A stretch of 64,000 nt of DNA from Candidatus Paraburkholderia kirkii (GCA_001189345.1 LFKV01000029.1:1-64000); one strand, 5' to 3'; positions 1 through 8,867 are shown, counted from the first letter of the stretch. Made by a program: numbers and translations. Notes: generated from the letters alone by a model not told the origin.

Positions 1-376
1 AGTTCGCGCTGGTGCAGTCGGACGTGTACCAGGCCTACATGGACATGGCGACCTCGGGCAACGCGGATGCCGGCAAGATCATCAAGCCGCTGCGGCTCAT
101 CATGCCGCTGTACGACGAGGAGATCTACTTCGTCGCACGCTCGGACTCGCCGATGAAATACATCCACGAGATCAAGGGCAAGAACATCAGCGTGGGGCCG
201 ATCGGCAGCGGCACCGCGCATCGGCGGAGACGCTCTACCGGCTGATGTTCGGCGAGCCGATCGCCGATGCGAATGAGCAGCATCTCAACAATGAGGATTC
301 TCTCGTGCGGCTGATCGTCGGCAAGATCGACGTGGCGGTGATCGTCGCGGGGCAGCCGGTGAAGCTCTTCCAGGAC
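1..376 (+). pseudogene. TAXI-family TRAP transporter solute-binding protein, fragment
   Basis: Remnant of a periplasmic TAXI-type solute-binding protein, the family that hands small organic acids to a TRAP permease. The window opens inside the gene. Family landmarks appear in order: the DVYQAYMD helix, EIYFVARSDSP, VGPIGSGTA, and KIDVAVIVAGQP. The reading frame changes near 220 (frame 3 before, frame 2 after), so it is frameshifted. The IS2-like element cuts it at 376, and the sequence beyond the element is an unrelated aminotransferase, so the 3' part was deleted rather than just displaced. No TRAP permease gene lies nearby. Family assignment is firm; the substrate cannot be inferred. Confidence 0.85.
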
Positions 377-413
377 TGGACTTGCCCCCGCATAACCGGA
401 CAGCCGGTCCCGC

Positions 414-1445
414 TTAGGTTGGAGGATTTGCTTGCCGACGAAACTCGCGCGGCGAGCGGTATTTAAGGGCGCTGTGCGGGTGTGACTCGTTATCGTGGTC
501 GAACGCGATGGCCAGATTTTGCAGCGCCGTCCTGGCGTCGGGTTTCGGCATCCACGAAACGTAATCACGCTTTATCGTTTCGTAATCACGCTTTATCGTT
601 TTAACGAAGCTCTCGGCCATCCCGTTGCTTTGCGGACTTCTGACGGGTGTCGTTACTGGCTTCAGTCCGATTTTTCGAGAGAACTTCAATGTGTCATCGG
701 CAATGTAGCAGGAACCATTGTCGCTTAACCACTCGACTTCCCTTTCGGCCTTCAACACGCCGGTGAAGCGGTTCTCGACGGCTTGAAGCATGACGTCACG
801 CACCATATCGCCAGTGTAACCGCCTGTGCTCGCGGCCCAACTCATGGCTTCGCGGTCGCAACAGTCGAGTGCGAAGACGACACGCAATGGGACACCGGCA
901 TCGCAGCGGAATTCGAAGCCATCCGAGCACCAGCGCATGTTGCTGCTATCCACCGCGACCTTGCCGTCATGCCGACGCGTAGACGAGGCGTGCCGAGGGC
1001 GATGTTCAAGCAGCAGGCCGTGGCGACGCATCACGCGATACACGCGCTTTGCATTTACTCGCGGTTGAGCCAGCATGTCCCGGCTTCGCCTCAGCAACGC
1101 CCAAGCACCTCGGTATCCATACGTCGGCGCGTCGCCTAACAACTCATGAAGTTCGGCGACAAGCGCCGTGTCGTCGAGCACGGGCATCTTGCGCCGGTCG
1201 ACCCAGTCAGCCGGCCGCTTCGACTTGACTGCGAGATTCGAGCGCGACACCCCCAGGACTTATAGGCTCCCGTCCTGATAGAGCTTGCGCCAGCCGAAGA
1301 CTTGGTTGGCATTCACTTGATGTCGGCGAGCGACGCCAGAGACCGTTGTACCGGGCTCGAAAGTCTCGCGAACTATCGCTAGTTTCTCTTCAATTGAACG
1401 CCGGCGGCGCTGCTCCGGCTGGGTCAGAACTTCTAGAGGTTCCAC
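414..1445 (-). pseudogene. IS2-like transposase orfA/orfB, internally deleted
   Basis: The orfA part (1260-1445, 61 codons) holds the helix-turn-helix, with [11 protein letters not shown] as recognition helix. The orfB part (414-1250) holds the DDE catalytic domain: MRWCSDGFEF, LDCCDREA, EWLSDNGSCY and SPQSNGMAES. In IS2 the two genes overlap in different frames and orfA is about 120 residues. Here they lie in the same frame separated by one TAA, and the second half of orfA plus the start of orfB are missing, so an internal deletion of roughly 200 bp is inferred. A perfect 21-bp tandem duplication at 560-601 adds seven residues (TIKRDYE repeated) just after the catalytic Glu region. Loss of the OrfAB fusion makes activity unlikely. 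Confidence 0.85.
560..601. repeat. 21-bp perfect tandem duplication inside IS2-like orfB
   Basis: Two adjacent identical 21-bp copies (560-580 and 581-601), beginning CGTAATCACG. The duplication is in frame and repeats seven residues around KRDY. IS2 transposase has this motif once, so the second copy looks recently gained. Confidence 0.95.
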
Positions 1446-1524
1446 GTTGTGACTAGGCTTAAAACATAGGCAGAAGACTACCTCAAAATTTAAGCGTCAC
1501 CGCATGTCCGGCTTTTGCGGGGGC

Positions 1525-2340
1525 GCGATGGATGCCGAAACCTTCGGCCTTGCGCGCGCGTCAGCTCGAAGCGAAGATTCTCGAACTCGGCGCGGAGAAC
1601 GTCGCGGCATTCATCGGCGAGCCGTTTCAGGGCGCGGGCGGCGTGATCTTTCCGCCCCCGGCTTACTGGCCCGAAATCGAGCGCATCTGCCGCAGACACG
1701 ACGTGCTCCTGATCGCCGACGAAGTCATCGGCGGATTCGGACGCGTCGGCGAATGGTTCGCGCATCGGCACTTCGGCTTCGAGCCGGACCTCATCACGAT
1801 GGCCAAGGGCCTCACGAGCGGTTATGTGCCGATGGGCGCGGTGGCGCTGTCGGATTCCATCGCGGATGCGATCGTCGATGGCGGCGAGTCCAATCACGGC
1901 TTTACTTATTCCGGGCATTCGGTCGCGGCCGCCGTCGCCGTCGCCGTCGCCAATCTGAAGCTGTTGCGCGACGAGGGCATCGTCGCGCGCGTAAAGGACG
2001 ATGCGGGACCGTATTTCCAGATGCGCTTGCGCGAGGCGCTCGGCGAGCATCCGGTTGTCGGAGAGATCGCGGGCGCGGGGCTCGTCGCGGGCATCCAGCT
2101 TGCCGAGGATCGCGCGACGCACAAGCGCTTCGCCAACGGCGACGAAATCGGCACGCTGTGCCGCGACTTCTGCTTCGCCGGCGATCTCGTGATGCGCGCG
2201 AGCCACGATCGCATGCTGCTGTCGCCGCCGCTCGTCGTCACGCATGGCGAGATCGACGAGATCGTGGACAAGGCCAGGGCCGCGATCGACGCCACCGCGC
2301 GCGCGATCAGGAACGCCGCCTGGCGAAGTATTCCGCGGCC
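1525..2340 (+). pseudogene. Class III aminotransferase, C-terminal remnant
   Basis: C-terminal half of a PLP-dependent class III aminotransferase, resembling the putrescine/omega-amino acid:pyruvate group. Visible landmarks are EPFQGAGGVIFPP, the PLP-binding Asp in LLIADEVIGGFGR, the Schiff-base Lys in MAKGLTSGYVPMG, and the TYSGHSVAAA segment of the family. The N-terminal half (about 200 of about 460 residues) is gone, replaced by the IS2-like end. The normal stop is also missing: the frame runs on past the terminator palindrome to 2608, into antisense of the next gene. A GCCGTC triplet repeat at about 1930-1950 lengthens an Ala-Val run. Substrate specificity cannot be read. Confidence 0.85.
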
Positions 2341-2373
2341 ACTCGTCCGGCGAAGCAGCGGCATCGAGCAGAC

Positions 2374-2399
2374 GAATCACGCCGCATGCGGCGTGATTC
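2374..2399. terminator. 26-bp perfect palindrome between convergent genes
   Basis: GAATCACGCCGCA and its exact inverted complement form a 26-bp palindrome, placed between the ends of the convergent aminotransferase and TetR genes. It could act as a bidirectional terminator. There is no U-tract on either side, so the role is inferred from position and symmetry. Confidence 0.5.
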
Positions 2400-2403
2400 C
2401 ATT

Positions 2404-3039
2404 TCAAAGCCCGTTTTCCACCATATCGAGCAGGCGCTCGGCAAGCGGCTCGATCCGCACGCGCTCCGGGTCCTGCAACGGCCCTTCGATCAGCAACAAC
2501 GCGAAACCGTGCGCCGCGCTCCACGCGAGATATTCAGCCTCGGGACGCCGCTTCGCATCGAGGGCGCCCGTCTCCACCATCTCGTCGAGCGCACAGCTCA
2601 GCAACTGAAACGGATCCAGTCCGCCCGGCCCCTTTCCGTAAGGCACTTCGTGCTCGCCCCATTCCGCTTGCGGCGCGGCAAACGCGGTGCGAAAAAGCCC
2701 CGTTTCAGTCTACGCGAATCGCAGATATCCCGTGCCGATGGCGCGCAAACCTGCGCGCGCCGTATCCGCGCGACGGCGTTTCCTGGGTCGCGCCGCCAGT
2801 TCCTTCTCCATCGCCTACGCAACGAACGACATCGCCGCCGAGCGCACCGCCGACAGCAATTCCTGACGACTCTCGAAGTGGCGATAGGCCGCGTTCGGCA
2901 CCACGCCGGCGCGGCGCGTGGCCTCGCGCAGCACGATCGCATCGGGGCCGCCTTCGCGCGCGAGCTCGATGCCCGCGTCGATCAGCGCGCGTCGCAAGTC
3001 GCCGTGCCGGTAGGTGCTGCGCGGTTTGCCATTCGTCAT
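2404..3039 (-). pseudogene. TetR/AcrR-family regulator with two nonsense codons
   Basis: TetR-type DNA-binding repressor. The N-terminal helix-turn-helix (roughly residues 8-55) is intact, with TRRAGVVPNAAYRHFESRQEL as the recognition region. The C-terminal ligand domain reads on in the same frame to the end, so there is no frameshift. It is broken by two in-frame TAG codons at 2815-2817 and 2710-2712; the second lies where YLRFA[Q]TETGLF would be expected, so a CAG to TAG change is likely. The start ATG at 3039 is the one that begins the family-like MTNGKPRSTYRHG. Likely nonfunctional: the truncated product would be about 74 residues. Confidence 0.85.
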
Positions 3040-3217
3040 TTCGATTTGCAGGGCTTTCCATATGTGGAACTGTCCATTACCTCTGCTACGTTTGGTGGAC
3101 GGTGTACACAACGCAAAAATAGTGCTGCATCAGTGCCTGCCGTTGCTTCGTCACGACGCGACGGCATGGTGTGCGATGCATGCGCGCAGTGCGCGCCGTC
3201 AACCGAAGGAGGCAGGC

Positions 3218-3648
3218 ATGACCCAGCCGAACGATCGTGCGCATGAGAGCGAGGATGTCGCGCGCATCCGCGCCTTGATCGAGGCGTGGCGGCAGACGGT
3301 GCTCGCGAAGGACGCCGCCGCGCTCGTGAGCCACTACGCAGCGGACGTGGTCGTGTTCGACGTCGTTCCGCCCGCGTCGCTGAGGGGCGTGGAGCGCTAT
3401 CGCGCGAACTGGCAACGCTGGTTCGACAGCATGAAGGGTCCGCTCGTGCTCGAGATGCGGGAAGTGGAAGTCGCCGCCAGCGGCGATCTGGCTTATGCGC
3501 ACTCCGTCAACCGGGTCGCCGTGGGCGAGCGGAAGATATCGTGCGCGCCACCGTGTGCTTCAGGAAGATCGGAGGCGACTGGCGTGTCGTGCACGAACAC
3601 GCATCGGTGCCACTCATCATGGATATGGACCCGGACGAGAAGTCATAA
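3218..3648 (+). pseudogene. NTF2-like (SnoaL/YybH-type) protein, frameshifted
   Basis: Small cone-fold protein of the nuclear transport factor 2-like superfamily. The N-terminal helix (RIRALIEAWRQTVLAKDAAA) is followed by HYAADVVVFDVVPP and a C-terminal sheet including VRATVCFRKIGGDWRVVHEH. A frameshift near 3528 separates the two halves. A clear Shine-Dalgarno AAGGAGG lies at 3206-3212, which fixes the ATG. It is followed after 14 bases by a VOC-family gene, so the two were probably co-transcribed. Role unknown; many relatives are uncharacterised. Confidence 0.8.
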
Positions 3649-3662
3649 CTCAAGGAGCAGAC

Positions 3663-4112
3663 ATGCAAGTGCAACCCTATCTGTTTTTCGAAGGCCGCTG
3701 CGAAGAGGCGGTCACGTTCTATCGCGAGAACCTGGGCGCGCGAGTGGTCATGATGATGCGCTTCAAAACCCCGAGGCGGACAAGCAAGGCGGCAGCGAGG
3801 CCGCCAGCGGCTGCGGCATGCCGCCCGGATCGGAAGAGAAGATCATGCACACGGCCTTCACCATCGGCGATTCCATGCTGATGGCGTCCGACGGCATGTG
3901 CAGCGGCAAGCCGGACTTCAAGGGCGTGTCGCTCTCGCTCACGGCCGACGACGAACAGCAGGCGGAAAAAATACTTCAACGCGCTCGCGAGCGGCGGCCA
4001 GGTACAGATGCCGATGACGCAGACCTTCTTCGCCAGGCGCTTCGGCATGGTGACCGACAAATTCGGTGTCGCCTGGATAGTGCTCGGAGGACTCGAGAAC
4101 AAGCCCGCCTGA
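3663..4112 (+). pseudogene. VOC/PhnB-like protein, two frameshifts
   Basis: Glyoxalase-fold (VOC) protein of the PhnB/3-demethylubiquinone methyltransferase-like group. It starts with VQPYLFFEGRCEEAVTFYRE, continues with IMHTAFTIGDSMLMASDG, and ends with RRFGMVTDKFGVAWIVLG. The frame is lost near 3768 and again in the A6 run at 3965-3970, where five A would keep the frame. The start follows AAGGAGCAG. It forms a likely two-gene unit with the NTF2-like gene just upstream. Function not predictable beyond the fold. Confidence 0.85.
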
Positions 4113-4184
4113 TGGCGTGCGAAGCGTCCGGCTGGAATGCCGCTTGCGTGCCCTTTCATCGCATCATTCGAAAGGAGAAGCGAC

Positions 4185-4388
4185 ATGAGCAACTACGCCG
4201 GACGTTCGCAGGAAGACCGCATCGCGCAGTGCAAGGGTCATCGGCAACCGTCGCAGGAACAGCCGGGCGGGTCCATGGCCCAGCCCGGCACGGAGCCTGA
4301 CAAGGAGCACAGCAGCGGGCAGCTGACTGAGGAAGGCAAGCAGGTATGGCGCACCGGCTCAGGCATCGATGGAGGCGGAAAGACCTGA
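4185..4388 (+). CDS. Hypothetical 67-residue protein
   Basis: Short hydrophilic protein rich in Gln, Gly, Glu and Ser, with no membrane segment or signal peptide. The ATG is preceded by AAAGGAGAAG at a good distance. It lies between the VOC pseudogene and folE. I do not recognise a family. The strong ribosome site and lack of lesions support a real gene. Confidence 0.55.
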   Translation: MSNYAGRSQEDRIAQCKGHRQPSQEQPGGSMAQPGTEPDKEHSSGQLTEEGKQVWRTGSGIDGGGKT

Positions 4389-4476
4389 CACCCATATCGA
4401 CCTTCTGAATCATGAAACAATGGCGGGGGGTGAATTGCACCGATTGCACTCGACCGACAGGAGACAGGAGCTTTCA

Positions 4477-5127
4477 ATGAGCGCCCCGCGCAAAAACCAT
4501 CTTTCAGGCTCGGACATGCCTGCTGACCAAGCCGATCGTCCGACCCGTGAGGAAGCCGAAGCCGCCGTGCGCGTCCTCTTGCGCTGGGCCGGCGACGACC
4601 CGGGCCGCGAGGGCCTCCTCGACACGCCGGCCCGCGTCGTGCGCGCATACGAGGAATTTTTCTCGGGCTACACGCAGAATCCGCACGACATTCTTGCGCG
4701 CACGTTTTCCGAAGTCCAAGGCTACGACGAGATGATCGTTCTCAAGGACATTCGTTTCGAAAGCTATTGCGAGCATCACATGGTGCCGATCATTGGCCGC
4801 GCGCATGTCGCGTATCTGCCGAACAAGCGTGTCGTCGGCATTTCGAAGCTCGCGCGACTCGTCGACGCATTCGCCAAGCGCCTGCAGATCCAGGAGAAAA
4901 TGACCGCGCAGATCGCCGATACGCTGGACGAAGTGCTGCAGCCGATCGGCGTCGGCGTGATCCTCGAGGCCGCGCATCAATGCATGTCCACGCGCGGCGT
5001 GCACAAGGCGGGCGTGTCGATGGTCACGTCGCGCATGCTCGGCTCGTTCCGCGACGATCCATCGACGCGTCGCGAATTCCTTTCCATCGTGGGCAATCAG
5101 AGCGCGTTCAGCGTATCGAATACCTGA
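4477..5127 (+). CDS. folE: GTP cyclohydrolase I
   Basis: Converts GTP to 7,8-dihydroneopterin triphosphate, the first step of tetrahydrofolate (and pterin) synthesis; works as a cytosolic homodecamer. All landmarks are present over 216 residues: the zinc ligands in [12 protein letters not shown] and HQCMSTRGV, the [20 protein letters not shown] helix region, and the C-terminal REFLSIVG. Length is normal for the family. The ATG at 4477 is chosen because GGAGACAGGAG lies just ahead; an in-frame start further up (4369) lacks this. The gene is free of lesions although its neighbours upstream are broken, so it is probably under selection. Confidence 0.97.
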   Translation: MSAPRKNHLSGSDMPADQADRPTREEAEAAVRVLLRWAGDDPGREGLLDTPARVVRAYEEFFSGYTQNPHDILARTFSEVQGYDEMIVLKDIRFESYCEHHMVPIIGRAHVAYLPNKRVVGISKLARLVDAFAKRLQIQEKMTAQIADTLDEVLQPIGVGVILEAAHQCMSTRGVHKAGVSMVTSRMLGSFRDDPSTRREFLSIVGNQSAFSVSNT

Positions 5128-5151
5128 GCTCGCGAATCGAAGCACGCAGGC

Positions 5152-5176
5152 AAAAAAAGGGCCGCGATGGCCCTTT
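5152..5176 (-). terminator. Intrinsic terminator of the serine acetyltransferase gene
   Basis: AAAGGGCC-GCGAT-GGCCCTTT stem-loop. Read on the minus strand it is followed by a run of seven T (A-run 5152-5158 on the plus strand), giving a classic rho-independent terminator for the leftward gene. It also lies 29 bases past the folE stop, so it may serve both convergent genes. Confidence 0.8.
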
Positions 5177-5208
5177 CGTCATTTCATGCGATCGTCGAAC
5201 GCGTTCGT

Positions 5209-6213
5209 TCACGCGCCGAAGCCGTTGGCGGGCGCATCCGCGCCGCTGCCCTCGTGCACCTTGCTCTGCGACACGTTGCTTCCTGGCGGCACGCTGTGCG
5301 TAAGCCACACGTTGCCGCCGATGACCGAGCCCTTGCCGATGGTCACGCGGCCGAGGATGGTCGCGCCCGCGTAAATGACGACGTCGTCCTCGACGATCGG
5401 ATGCCGCGCGTTGCCCTTCACGAGCGATCCGTCGCTCGTCGAAGGGAAGCTCTTCGCACCGAGCGTCACGGCCTGATAGACGCGCACATGCTGCCCGATG
5501 ACCGCCGTCTCGCCGATCACCACGCCCGTGCCGTGATCGATGAAGAAGCTCGGCCCGATGGTCGCGCCGGGGTGAATGTCGATGCCCGTCAACGAGTGCA
5601 CGATCTCGTTGATGAAGCGCGCGAGCAGCGGCACGCCGAGCTTGTGCAAGGCATGCGCGAGACGGTGATGCGTCATCGCCCAGATGCCCGGGTAGCACAG
5701 CAGGATCTCGGTGATGTGCTGCGCGGCCGGGTCGCCGGTAAACGCGGCCTGAATGTCGCTCACGAGCAGCACGCGAATGTCCGGCAGTTGTGCGCCGAAC
5801 TCGCGCGCAATCGCAAACGCTTGTGCGCCCAGTTCGGCCTCGCTCGTGTCGCGATGCTCGGGCAGAAAACGCAGTGCGCGGCGAATCTGCTCGTGCAGCA
5901 GACGCAAGGTGCTTTCGAGCGTCTGGCCGACGTAATAGTCGATGCTCTCGTCAGTCAGATCGGGGGCGCCGTAGTGCGTGGGAAAGAGCGCCGAACGCAG
6001 GCCATTGACGATCTTCACGATCGCCTCGCGCGACGGCAGCTCCCGTATGCCGAGCGGATGCCGCGTGCGATGCAGTTCCTCGCGCGACTGTCGCAGGTCC
6101 GCGACGATGCGCGCCAGGCCCCATTCCTGCGGTGTGGCATCGCGTGCGATGTCGTGAGCGGGTTCGAGCGGCGATGTGGCGCCAAACGTAGGCGTGTTCT
6201 GCATGTCGGCCAT
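5209..6213 (-). CDS. cysE: Serine O-acetyltransferase (EpsC/CysE type)
   Basis: Acetylates L-serine with acetyl-CoA to O-acetylserine, the direct precursor of cysteine. The long EpsC-type form is seen: an N-terminal helical domain of about 180 residues, then the left-handed beta-helix built from hexapeptide repeats (IHPGATIGPSFFIDHGTGVV, IVEDDVVIYAGATILG, IGKGSVIGGNVWLTHSVPPG). The catalytic His is in FIDHGTG. At 334 residues it has the usual length for the Burkholderia form. Intact, with its own terminator. The start is the first ATG of the open frame; a second Met four codons on is possible. Confidence 0.93.
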   Translation of the reverse strand: MADMQNTPTFGATSPLEPAHDIARDATPQEWGLARIVADLRQSREELHRTRHPLGIRELPSREAIVKIVNGLRSALFPTHYGAPDLTDESIDYYVGQTLESTLRLLHEQIRRALRFLPEHRDTSEAELGAQAFAIAREFGAQLPDIRVLLVSDIQAAFTGDPAAQHITEILLCYPGIWAMTHHRLAHALHKLGVPLLARFINEIVHSLTGIDIHPGATIGPSFFIDHGTGVVIGETAVIGQHVRVYQAVTLGAKSFPSTSDGSLVKGNARHPIVEDDVVIYAGATILGRVTIGKGSVIGGNVWLTHSVPPGSNVSQSKVHEGSGADAPANGFGA

Positions 6214-6326
6214 GAATCGAGAGAAGCGGACGCCGTGACGCGCACGGCGGATGGAACATCAAGCGTAACCTGTTTTGCGCAAGCCTGCCGCGCGACGGTC
6301 AGCGCGTCTCATCCCGGTGCTGCTTC

Positions 6327-6343
6327 CCGGGGCTTGTCCCCGG
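6327..6343 (-). terminator. GC-rich hairpin downstream of the 6368-6601 gene
   Basis: CCGGGG-CTTGT-CCCCGG, a perfect six-base stem just after the end of the leftward hypothetical gene. No T-tract follows on either strand, so terminator function is only suggested by position. Confidence 0.3.
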
Positions 6344-6367
6344 TCTCTGCCGGTTACCCGAACATCG

Positions 6368-6601
6368 TCACACCGTTACGTTGCTCGCGTCGATCCAGCG
6401 CACGGCCCAGTCGCGCGCGTGCGCGATGGCCTCGTTCTCGTCGCGGAATCGCAAGTCCGACGGAAAGAAGCGGTTCGCGACGAGCTCGCCATCGCTCGAT
6501 CGCGAGATCACCACATACGGCTGGTAGCTGCCATCTCCGGCCCGGGCGGGCGCGCAATTTAGAAGGTAGCCTCGGTGTGAAAAGGCTGCATCGTGTTGCA
6601 T
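6368..6601 (-). CDS. Hypothetical 77-residue protein
   Basis: Small soluble protein with a YLLNCAPARAGDGSYQPYVVI strand segment and a C-terminal helix EAIAHARDWAVRWID. This architecture recurs in short conserved proteins of Burkholderia that have no assigned function (recollection, not searched). A modest AGGTGAC lies ahead of the ATG. No lesion is visible. Confidence 0.55.
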   Translation of the reverse strand: MQHDAAFSHRGYLLNCAPARAGDGSYQPYVVISRSSDGELVANRFFPSDLRFRDENEAIAHARDWAVRWIDASNVTV

Positions 6602-6604
6602 GAG

Positions 6605-6823
6605 TCACCTGTGTGAAAGTGCCCTGCTCGTTCGAATCGCATTGCTCTTTCTCCGGCGGCATACGGGCGCACCCTCCTGCATCACACGCTTCGTATGTTG
6701 CGCTTTGCCGCCGACAGGTTCCAAATAATACTTGCAGGAAATAGGCTTGGGGTTGAAAAAAGCCTGATATTTTCGGGCATCGCTGAAGGCGCCCTGCGGC
6801 AAGGGTTGCGGTTCCGTCGCCAA
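6605..6823 (-). CDS. Doubtful hypothetical 72-residue ORF
   Basis: Open frame ending three bases before the next leftward gene. The centre (KYQAFFNPKPISCKYYLEPVG) looks protein-like, but the C-terminus is Arg/Ser-rich and resembles chance translation. The local DNA is lower in GC than its surroundings. I see no family and no strong ribosome site; it may be a leader region for the following gene. Confidence 0.25.
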   Translation of the reverse strand: MATEPQPLPQGAFSDARKYQAFFNPKPISCKYYLEPVGGKAQHTKRVMQEGAPVCRRRKSNAIRTSRALSHR

Positions 6824-6881
6824 AAAGCCGGAACGACTCTTGCTTCATAGTTTAATCAGTTCGGATCCAATGGAGCATGCA

Positions 6882-7514
6882 ATGAACAACGCTGAATCGA
6901 ACGAGCCGCAAGACAAACAGACGGATCGTACCGCCGACAGCCCGATCAAGACGCCGGGCGCGGAAACCGCTCACGTCAAGATGAGCGACGCCATGAAGGC
7001 GGCAGCGGGTGGCGAGGCGCATGCGGGCGCGGGCGCCCACACTAAGGAAGAGGCGAAGAAGGAGGGCATGGAGCTCGGCCCGCAAGGGCTCTACGAGAAG
7101 CCGCCGCGCGGGGTGGACGTCGCCAACGACGACGGTCTCGACGATACCGTCGACGCCGACGCGAAGAGCATTCAGGCCCGCAGCGACATCGAGATGCGCG
7201 CGCGCAAGCCCGACTCGGTCATCAATTCGAATGCGACGCCGGTGAACTACGTGCCCGAGCCCGGCGACGGCCTCGGCGGTTTCGACAGCCGGCCCGGCCG
7301 CAACGGCATCTTGCTCGCGCTGGAGCACGGATATCGCCTGATCGACCGGGGAATGGTCGCGCCGACGGTGCCCGAGGTGGAGAGCAAGGCGCGCTTCGAG
7401 GGGCGCGATGCGCACGGCCACGCCTTGCGCGGACGCAAGCACTATGCGCTCAACCATCTGCGCCCGTCACGGCTGTTTGAGCTCGAACGCAGTGGGGACA
7501 TCAGGCGAAGCTGA
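6882..7514 (+). CDS. Hypothetical hydrophilic protein, 210 residues
   Basis: Unrecognised protein. The first 100 residues are polar and low-complexity (TKEEAKKEGMELGPQGLYEK), probably disordered. A more ordered C-terminal part contains GRNGILLALEHGYRLIDRGMVAPTVPEVE in two stretches and ends GHALRGRKHYALNHLRPSRL. No signal peptide or membrane helix. The ATG at 6882 is preferred because GGAG lies six bases ahead; earlier in-frame starts lack this. A good terminator follows at 7544. It is intact. Confidence 0.7.
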   Translation: MNNAESNEPQDKQTDRTADSPIKTPGAETAHVKMSDAMKAAAGGEAHAGAGAHTKEEAKKEGMELGPQGLYEKPPRGVDVANDDGLDDTVDADAKSIQARSDIEMRARKPDSVINSNATPVNYVPEPGDGLGGFDSRPGRNGILLALEHGYRLIDRGMVAPTVPEVESKARFEGRDAHGHALRGRKHYALNHLRPSRLFELERSGDIRRS

Positions 7515-7543
7515 CATGAATACCGGTCATGCATGAAACGCGG

Positions 7544-7569
7544 GAGCCGCGTCGGCGACGCGGCTCTTT
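7544..7569 (+). terminator. Rho-independent terminator
   Basis: GAGCCGCGTC-GGC-GACGCGGCTC, a perfect ten-base stem with a three-base loop followed by TTT. It lies 30 bases past the stop of the rightward hypothetical gene and before the end of a convergent small gene. Confidence 0.75.
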
Positions 7570-7592
7570 CGACGAGGTCGAACTGCGATGCG

Positions 7593-7742
7593 CTATTTCT
7601 TCTCCGGCTTCGCGTCGTCGGGTTCGATGCGGGTCACGCCGCCCGTCGCGGGCGGATCGCTCGCGGGGAAGGTGTCTTCGACGGCCTTGTCGATGTCCTC
7701 GTCGTCGCGGTCCGAATGAGGGCGTTGCTCGTTGGGGGCCAT
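7593..7742 (-). CDS. Small conserved protein with DTFPASDPPA motif
   Basis: A 49-residue acidic protein with DDEDIDKAVEDTFPASDPPA in the middle. Proteins of this size carrying an FPASDPP motif are common in proteobacteria, but no function is known to me. GGAGT stands seven bases ahead of the ATG. It ends with TAG, one of the genuine uses of that stop in this window. Intact. Confidence 0.65.
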   Translation of the reverse strand: MAPNEQRPHSDRDDEDIDKAVEDTFPASDPPATGGVTRIEPDDAKPEKK

Positions 7743-7895
7743 GTTCAAACTCCGTTTGTCGTGGATCGTGGGGAAAGGTGAGCAACGGCTGTTCCAAGCG
7801 CCGATACGTCGAGCGCCTCGGATTTGGTACGATGTATGCGTATCGCTGCGATGCAAGACGGAGTCACGAATAGATCGACAAAGGGGAAAGGCCAG

Positions 7896-8344
7896 ATGAC
7901 CACGATTCGCGCATCCGACGGCTACACGAGCGACCACGAGCAACAACTGAAGGATCTCCGCGCTGACGCCGGCGCAGTTCCGCATCGGGCTCGACGACAA
8001 GCTGATGGGTCAGGTCAATCTCGTCCTCACCGCGCGCGACCACCTGAACGACGGCGGCTCGTTCACGCTGACGAGCGGCATCGTCGGCGCGGCGCCGATC
8101 CGGCAAGGCGCCAGCGCGGCCACGGTCAACGGCGCGATCGAAGGCTTCGTGCGCGGCGCGGCGATCGAGCTGCCGCGCGGCCTGCGCATCAACGCCGCCA
8201 GCCCGACGATGCTCGAGGAATCCCGCCGAGAGCTTCGGGCCGTTCTTCCGCGGCTTCGAGGCGGCGAGCGGCGCGCGCGTGGCGCTGGCGTACAGCCGCA
8301 GTGTCGAAGGCGCGGAGACGGGGCGCATCTACAATGTGCATTGA
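7896..8344 (+). pseudogene. Short-chain dehydrogenase remnant fused to a foreign 5' stub
   Basis: From about 7963 the sequence is the C-terminal 60 percent of a short (about 200-residue) SDR of the YbbO/Rossmann type: the AQFRIGLDDKLMGQVNLVL helix, GGSFTLTSGIVG, a shifted final part FGPFFRGFEAASGARVALAY and the ending GRIYNVH. The N-terminal nucleotide-binding half is absent. It is replaced by about 22 codons (MTTIRASDGYTSDHEQQLKD) with their own ribosome site AAGGGGAAAG, apparently the start of an unrelated gene. A frameshift near 8222 precedes the last 40 residues. So a deletion fused two genes, then a frameshift followed. Confidence 0.75.
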
Positions 8345-8421
8345 CAGGCGCGAAGTGTGCATGGAGCACGGCGCTTCGATCGCTTATCCTCGGCGCTTCA
8401 TGACGGCCAGGGAGCGGCGCG

Positions 8422-8846
8422 ATGCAATGGAACCGGGGCGACTATCGCCTGAGCACCGACATCGATGAGTTCGATTTCGACGTCGTGCACCGTTACCTGA
8501 GCGAAGTGGCGTACTGGTCGCCGGGCATCGCGCGCAAGAAGGTCGAGCGCGCCGCGCGCCGTTCGCTCCGTTCGGGCTCTTTCTGGGCGACGAGCAGATC
8601 GGCTACGCGTGCGTCATCACCGACACCGCGACCTTCGCCTATCTCGCCGACGTGTTCGTGCTGCCCGGGCATCAGGGCACCGGCCTTGGAAAATGGATGA
8701 TCCAGTGCGTGATGGCACACCCCGGCCTGCAGGGGCTGCGCCGCATGATGCTCGTCACCTCCGATGCGCACGGACTCTATGCGCGCCACAGCTTCGCGGC
8801 GAGCGCGCATCCCGAGCGCATCATGGAAAGGCTCGGCAAGCCCTGA
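8422..8846 (+). pseudogene. GNAT acetyltransferase, frameshifted
   Basis: Gcn5-related N-acetyltransferase of about 140 residues. The acetyl-CoA signature is visible in VLPGHQGTGLGKWMIQ, followed by GLRRMMLVTSDAHGLYARHSF. The first 50 residues (WNRGDYRLSTDIDEFDFDVV onward) are in another frame; the shift is near 8570. GGAG lies ahead of the ATG. Substrate unknown. One lesion only, so inactivation looks fairly recent. Confidence 0.85.
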
Positions 8847-8867
8847 CCCCACGGGCATCGACGGTCT

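Larger units (their letters stand above)
377..1524 (-). mobile_element. Defective IS2-like element (IS3 family)
   Basis: IS3-family element of the IS2 subgroup. The left end reads TGGACTTGCCCCCGCATAAC, close to the known IS2 terminus. The right end carries the inverted match TGTCCGG..TTGCGGGGGC at 1505-1524. The outermost right bases cannot be fixed because they merge with aminotransferase sequence. The flanking genes differ (TAXI on the left, aminotransferase on the right) and I see no target duplication, so the element marks a deletion or rearrangement junction. A second copy of its right end (with the adjoining 1451-1517 sequence) lies inverted at 22293-22359. The transposase carries an internal deletion, so this copy is probably immobile. 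Confidence 0.85.

Noticed and set aside
1260-1445. Possible stand-alone helix-turn-helix regulator.
   Set aside because: It is the orfA part of the IS2-like element, judged by the [11 protein letters not shown] motif, strand and distance to orfB.
1504-3246. Long 580-codon rightward open frame.
   Set aside because: Arg-rich translation antisense or out of frame to the aminotransferase and TetR genes; a GC-rich shadow.
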